This document shows positions 12,002 to 23,400 of a stretch of 64,000 nucleotides of DNA, in pieces. Source of the stretch: Nematostella vectensis (lineage: Eukaryota > Cnidaria > Anthozoa > Actiniaria > Edwardsiidae); contig NC_064039.1 of assembly GCF_932526225.1 (NCBI RefSeq), forward strand, positions 15,864,639 to 15,928,638, written 5' to 3'. The notes beneath the pieces are model-generated. The model had not been told where the DNA came from and ran no database searches. It saw only the letters and a list, made by a program, of their open reading frames with translations. Numbering within the stretch: the stretch's first letter is position 1; every line of letters starts with the position of its first letter. Made by a program: the position numbers and the translations under genes.

Positions 12002-13945
12002 TCACATAAACCTCACAACAAAGGACATTGTGAAAGTCTATGCCAACTTCCCATACCAAACTTGTGATTTTTTTAAGGACCTTAAAAAAATATGGGCTCT
12101 GGCAATAGGCTCTAAACTGTACTTGGCTTTAGTTACCGCCAGAACATTTTTCCCAATATAATCGTTGATTTTAAATGCTTAAAACTTATGACAATATAAT
12201 ATATAATAAGGGAAAAATTTGAAAGTCACAGATCAGCGATAAAATTGATTGTCACTGTTGATAAAAATCGACAGTTATATTGACTTTTGGGGTTATTATG
12301 AGGCATTTGTGCCTTTTATCATCCACTTCCTATTATCGGCCACCTGAAAATAATGTCAAATATTTCGTAAACTACGAAGAATAAGCTAAAAATGAAGCAT
12401 CGATTTGAAGAAACAACGTTGGTGTAACATGTTTCCAAAGCTTTTTATTGTTTTCCCTTTCGCTTAGCCAGTTTGTTTGTTTATATGCACCCTAAAATAG
12501 CACATGGAAAATTGTCTTGGAGTTGAAAACACGAGGAAAAGAAGCCGTAAAAATCTCCAACGTTTACCAATCGCTATAAAAATTGCTTGGCAAATCTGCC
12601 ATTCTGTTGTTGATGTCCCAGGGTGCTTTCTGGCCATTGTTTAAGCCTCGGTTTCATGTGATTTTTCATTGTTTGGGCCTCAGTCACATGTCCTAATGTT
12701 AATAAGGACAAGATAATAATAATAAGATAATAATAGGTAAGGGTGGCCGATAATAGGACGTGCCTGGCGGATAATAAGTAAGGGTGGCCGATAATAGGAC
12801 GTGCCTGGCGGATAATAGGTAAGGGTGGCCGATAATAGGACGTGCCTGGCAGATAATAGGTAAGGGTGGTCGATAATAGGACGTGCCTGGCGGATAATAG
12901 GTAAGGGTGGTCGATAATAGGACGTGCCTGGCGGATAATAGGTAAGGGTGGTCGATAATAGGACGTGCCTGGCAGATAATAGGTAAGGGTGGCCGATAAT
13001 AGGACGTGCCTGGCGGATAATAGGTAAGGGTGGTCGATAATAGGACGTGCCTGGCGGATAATAGGTAAGGGTGGTCGATAATAGGACGTGCCTGGCGGAT
13101 AATAGGTAAGGGTGGCCGATAATAGGACTGCCTGGCGGATAATAGGTAAGGGTGGTCGATAATAGGACGTGCCTGGCGGATAATAGGTAAGGGTGGTCGA
13201 TAATAGGACGTGCCTGGCGGATAATAGGTAAGGGTGGCCGATAATAGGACGTGCCTGGCAGATAATAGGTAAGGGTGGCCGATAATAGGACTGCCTGGCG
13301 GATAATAGGTAAGGGTGGCCGATAATAGGACTGCCTGGCGGATAATAGGTAAGGGTGGCCGATAATAGGACGTGCCTGGCGGATAATAGGTAAGGGTGGC
13401 CGATAATAGGACGTGCCTGGCGGATAATAGGTAAGGGTGGCCGATAATAGGACGTGCCTGGCAGATAATAGGTAAGGGTGGCCGATAATAGGACGTGCCT
13501 GGCAGATAATAGGTAAGGGTGGCCGATAATAGGACGTGCCTGGCGGATAATAGGTAAGGGTGGCCGATAATAGGAAAGTCAAGCACTGTCTACTAATTAG
13601 CGTTTCTAAACAAACCGGTAAATTGAAAACATTTTTGTGTATGAATTTGTTTTGTTCGCGAGATATTTTAGCGTAAACCTAAAGTGGCCGATAATACATA
13701 GGTACGAGTACCTTACTTAGATTTGTTACGTCGGCTTTTGGGTGCCAAACCAATGCATTGATTCTATCGTCGGGATAAGAATTCTAAGGCGCAGTCCCTA
13801 TATGTTGATTTCTGAGTACCTTCCTGAGTATCTTTACCTTCCAAGCTGCTTCTGAGACACCAGGAGGAGGTAATTCTCGCCTGCTTTCTGCTACGGGATT
13901 TGATTTGTCGTCTTTTGCATTTGGCGGTGGAACAGCGTTATACAT
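10020..13945 (-). CDS. FAM204A: FAM204A-like protein, 4 coding exons
   Basis: Minus-strand exons in transcript order: 13945-13838, 11241-11148, 10617-10421, 10262-10020; stop at 10022-10020. All junctions are GT-AG and the frame is continuous, giving 213 residues (human FAM204A is about 233). Two conserved family blocks are present: VSEAAWKKFQELKERRE across the exon 1/2 junction, and the C-terminal KLHWGFEQKERWESKGNM. Between them the protein is very basic (KALKKKTLDP, KKRKRIK), suggesting a nuclear protein, with a charged helical stretch (KADLEEAIQRALKEGQFDKAE). The function of the family is not established. The start is uncertain: 13945 is the first ATG in this exon, but the frame stays open upstream and a CAG acceptor-like site precedes it, so a further 5' exon may exist. 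Confidence 0.78.
11964..11996. repeat. (TA)n microsatellite
   Basis: About 15 uninterrupted TA units inside intron 1 of the FAM204A-like gene. Confidence 0.9.
12726..13575. repeat. 41-bp minisatellite in FAM204A-like intron 1
   Basis: About 20 head-to-tail copies of a roughly 41-bp unit whose two half-units both begin GATAATAGG: one continues TAAGGGTGG(C/T)C, the other ACGTGCCTGGCG. Three copies lack GT and are 39 bp. Single C/T and G/A variants (GGCC versus GGTC, GGCGG versus GGCAG) recur along the array. Because 41 is not a multiple of 3 and the unit lacks minus-strand stops, long open frames appear on the minus strand; I regard them as artefacts. Confidence 0.95.
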
Positions 13946-14215
13946 TTTTCTACCGTATTGTGGGGAGTTCTGAGACAAAACTACCCCAGGTAAAAAAATT
14001 GTTGCCTCTGTTCAAAACGACTTTAACCCCGAATGGTTACTCATGTAAGATATCATATGACCTACAGTATTTCACAGATGAAAATCTCCTTTTTTACGCA
14101 AAGCAAGCATCGAAGCGTCCGCCATATTGCTGAGGGTCGCACGGTGGTCTGGGTAAATACACAGGTATACCGCAATTATCTTTCAAATTTGACAGCTTTT
14201 GAACTTGAATTGTAG

Positions 14216-17200
14216 GGACAAACTAATACAAGGGAAGCCAACAAGAAGATTGTCCTTTTTGCTTTAAGCGAGATCTTTCATTTAGAAGTCTTCACCCTCG
14301 TTTTACGTTTGTGACGACCCCATACAGACTTCCGCCTTTTTCGTTTATCAATCGGTTATATATTTGGCGGAACGCTTGCAGGACTTTCCGCAAGACGAAG
14401 GAACTGAATTTAAGATTTTTGAAGACACGATATATGGGTAAAAACAGTATGCTTAATATATAGATTTAGGCACTGCCTAAAAGCGGAGCCAGCATTTAAA
14501 TAATGTTTTTGATGAGATTAAAAAAGCAATTTTTACTGCCATGTTATTATGAATTGTATTGGCCCCTCCAAATGGATCAAGCTAGCACTAATTCAGTAAT
14601 ATTAAATATGCAGTATGAAAGTACTAATCTTGGTGTAAAAAAGAATATATTAAGGATGTAACAGCATTTCAAAGATTTAGATGCCATTCTGTAGTTTCCA
14701 TGTACTGCAACTGATTATTCAGAAGAATGTGTTGAAATTAATACATATTAAGTGCACCCACCCTTTGGCCAGTTGTTTTTAGAAACCCTGGATCCACCCA
14801 TACTAGCTACTCAAAAATGAATGCAATGGAGGAAAATACTAAATTACTTAAAGTTCTTTAATTTCAAACCAAACAATGTTCATTGAGTTATGTTTGGGGT
14901 AGAGAGGAATAAATAAACAAATAAACAGAAAGTCAATGGGGAGTTGAAAGGAAGAAATGTGACTCTATTTAAAAAAAATGTGAATCTACTTTAAAAAAAT
15001 ACATGACAGAAATGCAATAATAGCTTGACTGAGCACTTTTCTAACATTTTCCCCTTTCCCTATTACCTTTAGGTTTGATATGAACTGTTTTCTTTATAGA
15101 TTTATTATTGAAAAAGCACAAGTTTGTTATTATCTTTATATATTTTATTAAGAAAGTACCTTGCCCTAATAAAAAACCCTTATATATAAGTTCCATTCAT
15201 GTACACTACTACACTAGCACTAGGTGCATTCTGACCGGCAAAAAATTGAAACTTGTAAACATCTGTACTCTAAAAACATATGTATAAATCGAACAAGCTA
15301 AGTGTCATTGATACAGTAGCTAGACTACTACGTATTTCTGTCGTTAAATTCTTACTTACCGGGAGGAATATTCGCCTGAATTTATAGAACTTGAAAGTAA
15401 GTATTTACGAATTTAACATTTTCATGGCGATTGTCAGTTGAATAAAAGCCATTCAAGTGCCAAAATTATAAACCAATCGGAATTCAAGTAGATGGTATTT
15501 TAGCCAATCAAAACAAGGATAGATGACATTGATATGTCATCTTGACGTCATACTAAAGCTGGTGCGGTGTTTTAGTCTGAGCGATTGGTTTTGGGAAAAA
15601 AGCGAACAAACGAGCATTATAAAAGCACAACAATAAATGGAAAAAAAATGTCATATTCAAAATGCAAATCATCGTCAAAAACTCACCTTGGCAGTGTATT
15701 TTTTTTTTTTGTCGCTTTATGTTTGTCGCCTAGTGGTTGTGTTCGTTTTTTTTTTTTTTTTTTTTGTAAACCGTGATCTTTCTGCTAGCAAGGAACTCGT
15801 CAACACAAGTGAATGATTTTTATAGCTGAAAACAGACATCAATCCAAGGCCTTTTCCTCTCAGGATCTCCTTACATAGATATAGACGTGAATGAATATAG
15901 AATGGTAGTGTAGAGCCTCTCCTCTTCGTCCTCTTTTTAGCTGCTGCTGCTGCTGCCACGGGCGGGAATTTCCATGGGCTTCTTCAGCCCATTTGAATCC
16001 GCTTATTTTCTCATTAAATACTATTTTCAAGCTGCCTTTCTTCTGTGAACATACGAACTTTGCAGCACAAAGCGAGGCGGTAAAAAACAGCGTAAGATCG
16101 AGTGGGGCCTGGGAGTTGCACGATTGAATGAATGGATTGTGACACACAGGGTACCCGCGCGATGACCACCAAAACCAAGTCGCATAGCTATACCATATTT
16201 CTATACCCGTGGAGCTCCGCTATTAATTATAATCGAAGGTCCCGGATGTAGGGAACACAAGGTTCTAGTAAGTGATAAGAGGATTAAAGGATTAAAACAC
16301 CTTGATGCTTCACAAATTCTTCAAGCAAAATTCTTTTTTTTTTCTTATTACATCGAGAAGATAATAAAAATCCAAAAATTTTGCTTTGTTAAACTTTTCA
16401 CTTCAAGGCACCCCGTAACCTTAAAATGCACACGCGCGCCACAGTTGTATAAAGAAAACAAAGCGAAAGGCGCGTGTTTTTTACTTAAAATAGCTTTGAC
16501 CACGGTTATCCCCATTTTTGTTTGCTCAGATAGTTAAATGTATACGGAAACTGATATACTGAAAGAAGAAAAAAAGTTGGGTTGAAGAAGTTTGTTTATT
16601 TTCTCTCAAAAGAAAAAAAAGTAAAAATACTTCAAAATGGAGTATAAATACCGCATAAATAGTGGCGAAAACAGAGTCTTTTAGTGCGATTTCCTAAAAT
16701 GTAATTTGTTTTGAACATTAGCTACTACGTGTTATTGTTTAGGAGATCGGATTTTGGCGGCTCGATCTACACTACAGGCACTATTTTTGAAAACTAAGAG
16801 TTGTGATTTTTCCTCGCGCGATCAGTAAAACCGCGTCAACTCTACGCCCCTCTGTTGTGAAAATGAGGTCGGTTACCCCCATTTTTTATTACATTTTTTG
16901 AAAGCCCTTACCTTCAATATTGTTTATGCTAAGTTTTAAAAACTCCTGGCTAGTAAAACTATTTCAAGGGAATAACCTTAACTGCTCAACACAGTGTATC
17001 TTTAACCACGAAATATTTATTCATGGCGGAGGCGCAGATCAGAAAGTGGAGGGTGTTTGTGGAACTAAAAAAGTGCAGCATCATTGTGACTCAAAAAACT
17101 ACAAAGAGCCCTTTATCAAGCTAAAGTACTTATTTTTATCTACATCGCTATTCATGAAGAGGACGTAAACGCGATAAGCACACGAGGTCACGGCGATGAC

Positions 17201-17452
17201 ATTTAACACGCATTCCTCATCATCAGACGCAAGCGACAGTAATACAATAATATCACAGAGATGCTTTGTTTTGGTGCGGCGGCGGAAGCAACATGCCAGC
17301 GGTATCTCGGAGTACTTGATTACTCCATCAAGAAGTCGCCCTGAAGAATTCCGGTAAAATCGGACGAAAGTTCGATTGACCGGGGCCAGATTGGACAAAA
17401 GTGATCAAGGCTCGAAGCACCACGCTGCGGTGCTCGCCTTTAGCTGACTGTG
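14216..17452. other. Intergenic, about 3.2 kb, no gene seen
   Basis: Between the divergent FAM204A-like gene and the first lysyl-oxidase gene. Contents are AT-rich unique sequence, T runs at 15700-15766, a short CTG run at 15941-15955 and a dispersed-repeat copy at 16145-16240. The last few hundred bases should contain the promoter and 5'UTR of the downstream gene. No open frame resembles a known protein. Confidence 0.45.
16145..16240. repeat. Dispersed repeat fragment (copy 2)
   Basis: Shares CACAGGGTACCCGCGCGATG, the following ACCA and a nearby CTCCGCTA with 5490-5550. The spacing between the two shared blocks differs between copies. Confidence 0.5.
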
Positions 17453-20400
17453 ATGGCGTTCGTGCGGGTTGTGTTGCTTATTCTAGCGGTGTTGCCAACG
17501 TATGGCTTGGCGAGGTGGATGCAAGTTCGTCTCAAGAATGGAAAGGAGCCTCACATGGGCATGGTAGAGTTGCGTTACCGCAACAAGTGGGGAGAGATAT
17601 GTGACCAGGACTGGGATATCAAGGGCGCTCGAGTGGTATGCCGTACGCTCGGTTACCCTGACGCAATAAGATACACGTTTGGGTGAGTAGTCAAAGAACT
17701 CATAAACCCAATCCCCAATTCACTGTTCTTACCCCGGGTATGATATGTAGCTTGTATGCAGGGTATGGTCCCTAGGGTACTTGAAATGTCCTATGTCAGT
17801 AGTTTTACAGATGAGATAAACTAAACTTGACTAGATTTGTTATATAATTGTAACATCTATATAGAGTATTTTTCCAAGTAGTTAAGCTCTATTAATGTCT
17901 CACTTCCTTGTGAAGTTTCGGCAATAACGCAATCAATACAACTCGTCAATACATCGTGTACTATCAGGCATTTAGTTGTCGGACTTCGTCAATTGTGTAG
18001 CAAGGTCATTTGTAATGTAATAAGTAACATCCGCGGAATGAGAGAGTTCAACTTTAAATATTGCAACCAGCGATGGCTCAAGTAGTTATTAAGCTACTTG
18101 TTTGTCAATAGAATAGAGGGGTAACAGGAGAGCTGATTAATTCCTTTTCTTATTAGCACTGCGCCGTGATTCTTGAGCCGATCAAACTTTTGATGGAGGG
18201 GGGGGGGACGTTTTGGAAAGAAAATTACAAAAGGAAAAGACACTACGTAACAAACATTATCACGCACAGCAGTCATTGTTAAATAATCTTAGCTATTGGT
18301 CTTTTCCAGTGATTGTATGTTTGTATTATCATGGCTTATAGCTATTGGTCTTTTCCAGTGATTGGTTTGGGCGGGGCACCGGGTTCTTCTGGTTGAACAA
18401 GGTGCGGTGCGATGGTACGGAGGATTCCCTGGAACTGTGTGCAAGGAGCAATTGGGGTGATGTCAAGTGCCGGTCAAGCCAGGTGGCCGGGGTGGTATGC
18501 AGGCGCAGAAATGACGATATAACGTTCGTGCCTTTGCCGATTCAGCAGGGTCAGCAGGTAAACATGACGTCATCATCATCCACAATATAATATTCATATA
18601 TATCAAAACTTGTATTGTTTAGTATTTCGTCGTATCTTATTGTCTCATATAACATCACGTCACGTCAGATTACATTACATAACATCGCATCACAGCACTT
18701 CATGCCACATTACATCACACCACATTACGTGACATCGCGTCAAAACACATCACGTTACGTTATATTACATCGCGTAACAACATATCACGTCACGTTATAC
18801 ACGTCACATTAAATGACATGACATCGCGTCGCATCATATCACGTCACGTTATATCACGTCACATTACATTACATGACATCGCGTCGCATCATATCACGTC
18901 ACGTTACATAACATACCGCCACAATTCATCGCGTTACATGACACCCACGTCACATCACACCAATTTCATTATATAATCATCGTATCCTATTGTATCGCAT
19001 CGTTCCCACTTACCATCATACCATTAAGGGGGTGTCGTATCATATAACTATTGGCTCCTGATAGTATGAATACCTTGTCATCTATTTAGCGAATACAATA
19101 TAAAACATTCCCTTGACTACCCTCTGACAGGTTAGCGACTTGCCAGTGCGGCTTCTAGGCTCGGTTGCCAATGGATACAAGACCGATGGCCTCTTACAAA
19201 TTAGGTATAAAAACCGCTGGGGCTTCGTGTGTTCGTCCAAGTGGAGCGAAGGGAATTCTCGGGTTGCCTGTGGCATGCTTGGCTTCAAGGATACCGTTCA
19301 CAAGGTGTCATCCATTCCTAAACAAAGGTAAAGGAAGTCATGAAGCTTCTGTAGGCTTTTTGCGGGTTTTTAAAACTCCAACTCTCTCGGCGCTTTCGGC
19401 GGGAGTCTGAGGCGAGCTTGAATGCCTGTTGCTGGGGTCTTTTCAAAATGACCGTGTCAAGCAACCAACTAGCAACAAGTTGCTCGACAGCCTTTGTGAT
19501 TTTCTGAACCTTCTTGTGTGTCAATGTCAACTGACTGACATTCCATTTTGTCAGGAGCCGCGTGGGCTTGTTTCTGTTGAGTGACGTTGAGTGTGAAGGG
19601 GAAGAGTCGTCGCTTGTTGAGTGTCCGCACTCAAACTGGGGACCTGTTTCGTGCAAGCGAGGTGCACCTGTCTACCTCTCGTGCGAGTCTTCCAGCCCTC
19701 GACAGGTAACACACTCAACGAGTATCGCACTAAGCAAGTAACGCATTCAACAAGAAAGGCACACAACAAGTAACGCACTCAACAAGTAAACACTCACAAG
19801 TAACGCACTCAACAAATATCGTACTCAAAATGTAACGCACTAAGCAAGTAACGCATTCAACATGTAGCGCACTCAATAAGAAAGGTACTTAACAAGTAAC
19901 ACACTCAACAAGTAACGCACTCAACAAGTAGCGCACTCAGCAAGTAGCAAACTTAACATGCAACGCTCAACAACTAACGTGTAACACACTCAACAAGTAG
20001 CGCACTTATTGAAATCGTATGAGAGTCACACGACCGATTTTTTTTACAGTTTCCCGTGCCTTCTTAAATGGTAATCGAGCCCTCGTGCATAGCAACAGCA
20101 CGTTGCCTTCCAAAGCTATAACAAATGGCGTCGTTTTGAAATGAAGAGAGCATTTTACAATGAGCTTAATATCCAGTATCAAGGTTACAGTAGCGTTTGC
20201 CAAGCGTCTGGTGACGTCTCTTGCATGTCCAAATAACAAATAATGCGCTTAGCTTGCTAAACTGGGATGTAAAGTTACCATTGGAAAGGTAAATGATGCG
20301 CTCAACGTTACAGGTAAACAACATCAAAAGTTTCGAAAGTATTAGTCAAGTTTAATGGAAAATAAATCCCCTTATCAAAACTCTAGTAACAGGCCTGGTA

Positions 20401-23400
20401 ACCCTAGTAACTGGTGTAACAGTGACAGACTAACTCATGTCTTATGGGCTTGTTTCAGCCGGTAGCAGTGCGCCTGCGCAGTGGGGTTCAGACGTGGGAG
20501 GGCCGCGTGGAAGTGAGGCGATCCTATGGGGATGACATTGAGCGCTGGGGCTCAGTGTGTGACGATGGCTTCGGATTGGTGGAAGGTAACGTGGTGTGTC
20601 GGTCCCTCGGGTACGGGACCGCGAGGCGGGTCTTCCATGATGCTTGGTATGGACAGAGTACTGGGAAGGTAAACATGGAAACGTGCAATATATCTATTTT
20701 AGTGTCATCAAGGGTTTTCTGGGTTCCATGATGCTTGGTATGGACAGAGTGCTGGGAAGGTAAACGTGAAAACATGCAGTATACCTATTAGAGTGTCATC
20801 AAGGGTTAGAGTGTCATCAAGGGTTAGAGTGTCATCAAGGGTTAGAGTGTTATCAAGGGTTAGAGTGTCATCAAGGGCTAGAGTGTCATCAAGGGTTAGA
20901 GTGTCATCAAGGGTTAGAGTGTTATCAAGGGTTAGAGTGTCATCAAGGGTGAGAGTGTCATCAAGGGTGAGAGTGTCATCAAGGGTTAGAGTGTCATCAA
21001 GGGTTAGAGTGTCAACAAGGGTTAGAGTGTTATCAAGGGTGAGAGTGTCATCAAGGGTTAGAATGTCATCAAGGGCTAGAGTGTCATCAAGGGTTAGAGT
21101 GTTATCAAGGGCTAGAGTGTCATCAAGGGTTAGAGTGTCATCAAGGGTTAGAGTGTTATCAAGGGCGAGAGTGTCATCAAGGGTTAGAGTGTCAACAAGA
21201 GTGAGAGAGTCATCAAGGGCTAGAGTGTCATCAAGGGTTAGAGTGTCATCAAGGGCTAGAGTGTCATCAAGGGTTAGAGTGTCATCAAGGGTTAGAGTGT
21301 CATCAAGGGTTAGAGTGTCATCAAGGGTTAGAGTGTCATCAAGGGTTAGAGTGTCATCAAGGGTTAGAGTGTCAACAAGGGTTAGAGTGTCATCAAGGGT
21401 TAGAGTGTCATCAAGGGTTAGAGTGTCATCAAGGGTTAGAGTGTCATCAAGGGTTAGAGTGTCATCAAGGGTTAGAGTGTCATCAAGGGTATCAAGGGTT
21501 AGAGTGTCATCAAGGGCTAGAGTGTCATCAAGGGTTAGAGTGTCATCAAGGGTTAGAGTGTCATCAAGGGTTAGAGTGTCATCAAGGGTTAGAGTGTCAT
21601 CAAGGGTTAGAGTGTCATCAAGGGTTAGAGTGTTATCAAGGGCGAGAGTGTCATCAAGGGTTAGAGTGTCAACAAGAGTGAGAGAGTCATCAAGGGCTAG
21701 AGTGTCATCAAGGGTTAGAGTGTCATCAAGGGCTAGAGTGTCATCAAGGGTTAGAGTGTCATCAAGGGTTAGAGTGTCATCAAGGGTTAGAGTGTCATCA
21801 AGGGTTAGAGTGTCATCAAGGGTTAGAGTGTCATCAAGGGTTAGAGTGTCAACAAGGGTTAGAGTGTTATCAAGGGTTAGAGTGTCATCAAGGGTTAGAG
21901 TGTCATCAAGGGTTAGAGTGTCATCAAGGGTTAGAGTGTCATCAAGGGTTAGAGTGTCATCAAGGGTTAGAGTGTCATCAAGGGTATCAAGGGTTAGAGT
22001 GTCATCAAGGGCTAGAGTGTCATCAAGGGTTAGAGTGTCATCAAGGGTTAGAGTGTCATCAAGGGTTAGAGTGTCATCAAGGGTTAGAGTGTCATCAAGG
22101 GTTAGAGTGTCATCAAGGGCTAGAGTGTCATCAAGGGTTAGAGTGTCATCAAGGGTTAGAGTGTCATCAAGGGTATCAAGGGTTAGAGTGTCATCAAGGG
22201 CTAGAGTGTCATCAAGGGTTAGAGTGTCATCAAGGGTTAGAGTGTCATCAAGGGTTAGAGTGTCATCAAGGGTTAGAGTGTCATCAAGGGTTAGAGTGTC
22301 ATCAAGGGCTAGAGTGTCATCAAGGGCTAGAGTGTCATCAAGGGTTAGAGTGTCATCAAGGGTTAGAGTGTCATCAAGGGTTAGAGTGTCATCAAGGGTT
22401 AGAGTGTCATCAAGGGTTAGAGTGTCATCAAGGGCTAGAGTGTCATCAAGGGTTAGAGTGTTATCAAGGGTTAGAGTGTATCAAGGGCTAGAGTGTCATC
22501 AAGGGTTAGAGTGTCATAGGGTTAGAGTGTCGTCAAGGGTGAGAGTGTCATCAAGGGTTAGAGTGTCATCAAGGGTTAGAGTGTTATCAAGGGCGAGAGT
22601 GTCATCAAGGGTTAGAGTGTCATCAAGGGTGAGAGTGTCATCAAGGGTTAGAGTGTCATCAAGGGCTAGAGTGTTATCAAGGGCTAGAGTGTCATCAAGG
22701 GTTAGAGTGTCATCAAGGGTGAGAGTGTCATCAAGGGTTAGAGTGTCATCAAGGGTGAGAGTGTCATCAAGGGTTAGAGTGTCATCAAGGGTGAGAGTGT
22801 CATCAAGGGTTAGAGTGTCATCAAGGGCTAGAGTGTTATCAAGGGCTAGAGTGTCATCAAGGGTTAGAGTGTCATCAAGGGTTAGAGTGTCATCAAGGGT
22901 TAGAGTGTCATCAAGGGTTAGAGTGTCATCAAGGGTTAGAGTGTTATCAAGGGCTAGAGTGTCATCAAGGGTTAGAGTGTCATCAAGGGTTAGAGTGTTA
23001 TCAAGGGCTAGAGTGTCATCAAGGGTTAGAGTGTCATCAAGGGTTAGAGTGTTATCAAGGGCTAGAGTGTCATCAAGGGTTAGAGTGTCATCAAGTGTTA
23101 GAGTGTCATCAAGGGTTAGAGTGTCATCAAAGGTTAGAGTGTCATCAAGGGTTAGAGTGTCATCAAGGGTTAGAGTGTCAACAAGGGTTAGAGTGTCATC
23201 AAGGGTTAGAGTGTTATCAAGGGCTAGAGTGTCATCAAGGGTTAGAGTGTCATAGGGTTAGAGTGTCAACAAAAGTGAGAGTGTCATCAAGGGTTAGAGT
23301 GTCATCAAGGGTTAGAGTGTCATAAGAGTGTCATAAGAGTGTCATAGATATCATAAGAGAAAAAAGGTAATATTTGTTAACGATTCTGCGCCCCCCGGAC

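Noticed and set aside
12680..13586. Two overlapping minus-strand open frames of about 300 codons (YYRPPLPII-type repeats)
   Set aside because: They coincide with the 41-bp minisatellite, are open in more than one frame because the unit has no stops, and lie in an intron of the FAM204A-like gene.
15717..16147. Minus-strand frames with poly-Ala and Lys-rich segments
   Set aside because: The composition comes from a CTG run and T runs; there is no homology-like pattern or splice support.
20766..23255. 829-codon plus-strand frame of RVRVSS repeats, resembling an SR-like protein
   Set aside because: The 18-bp unit length is a multiple of 3 and lacks a stop, so the frame is a by-product; it sits between exons 5 and 6 of gene A, whose frame joins cleanly without it.
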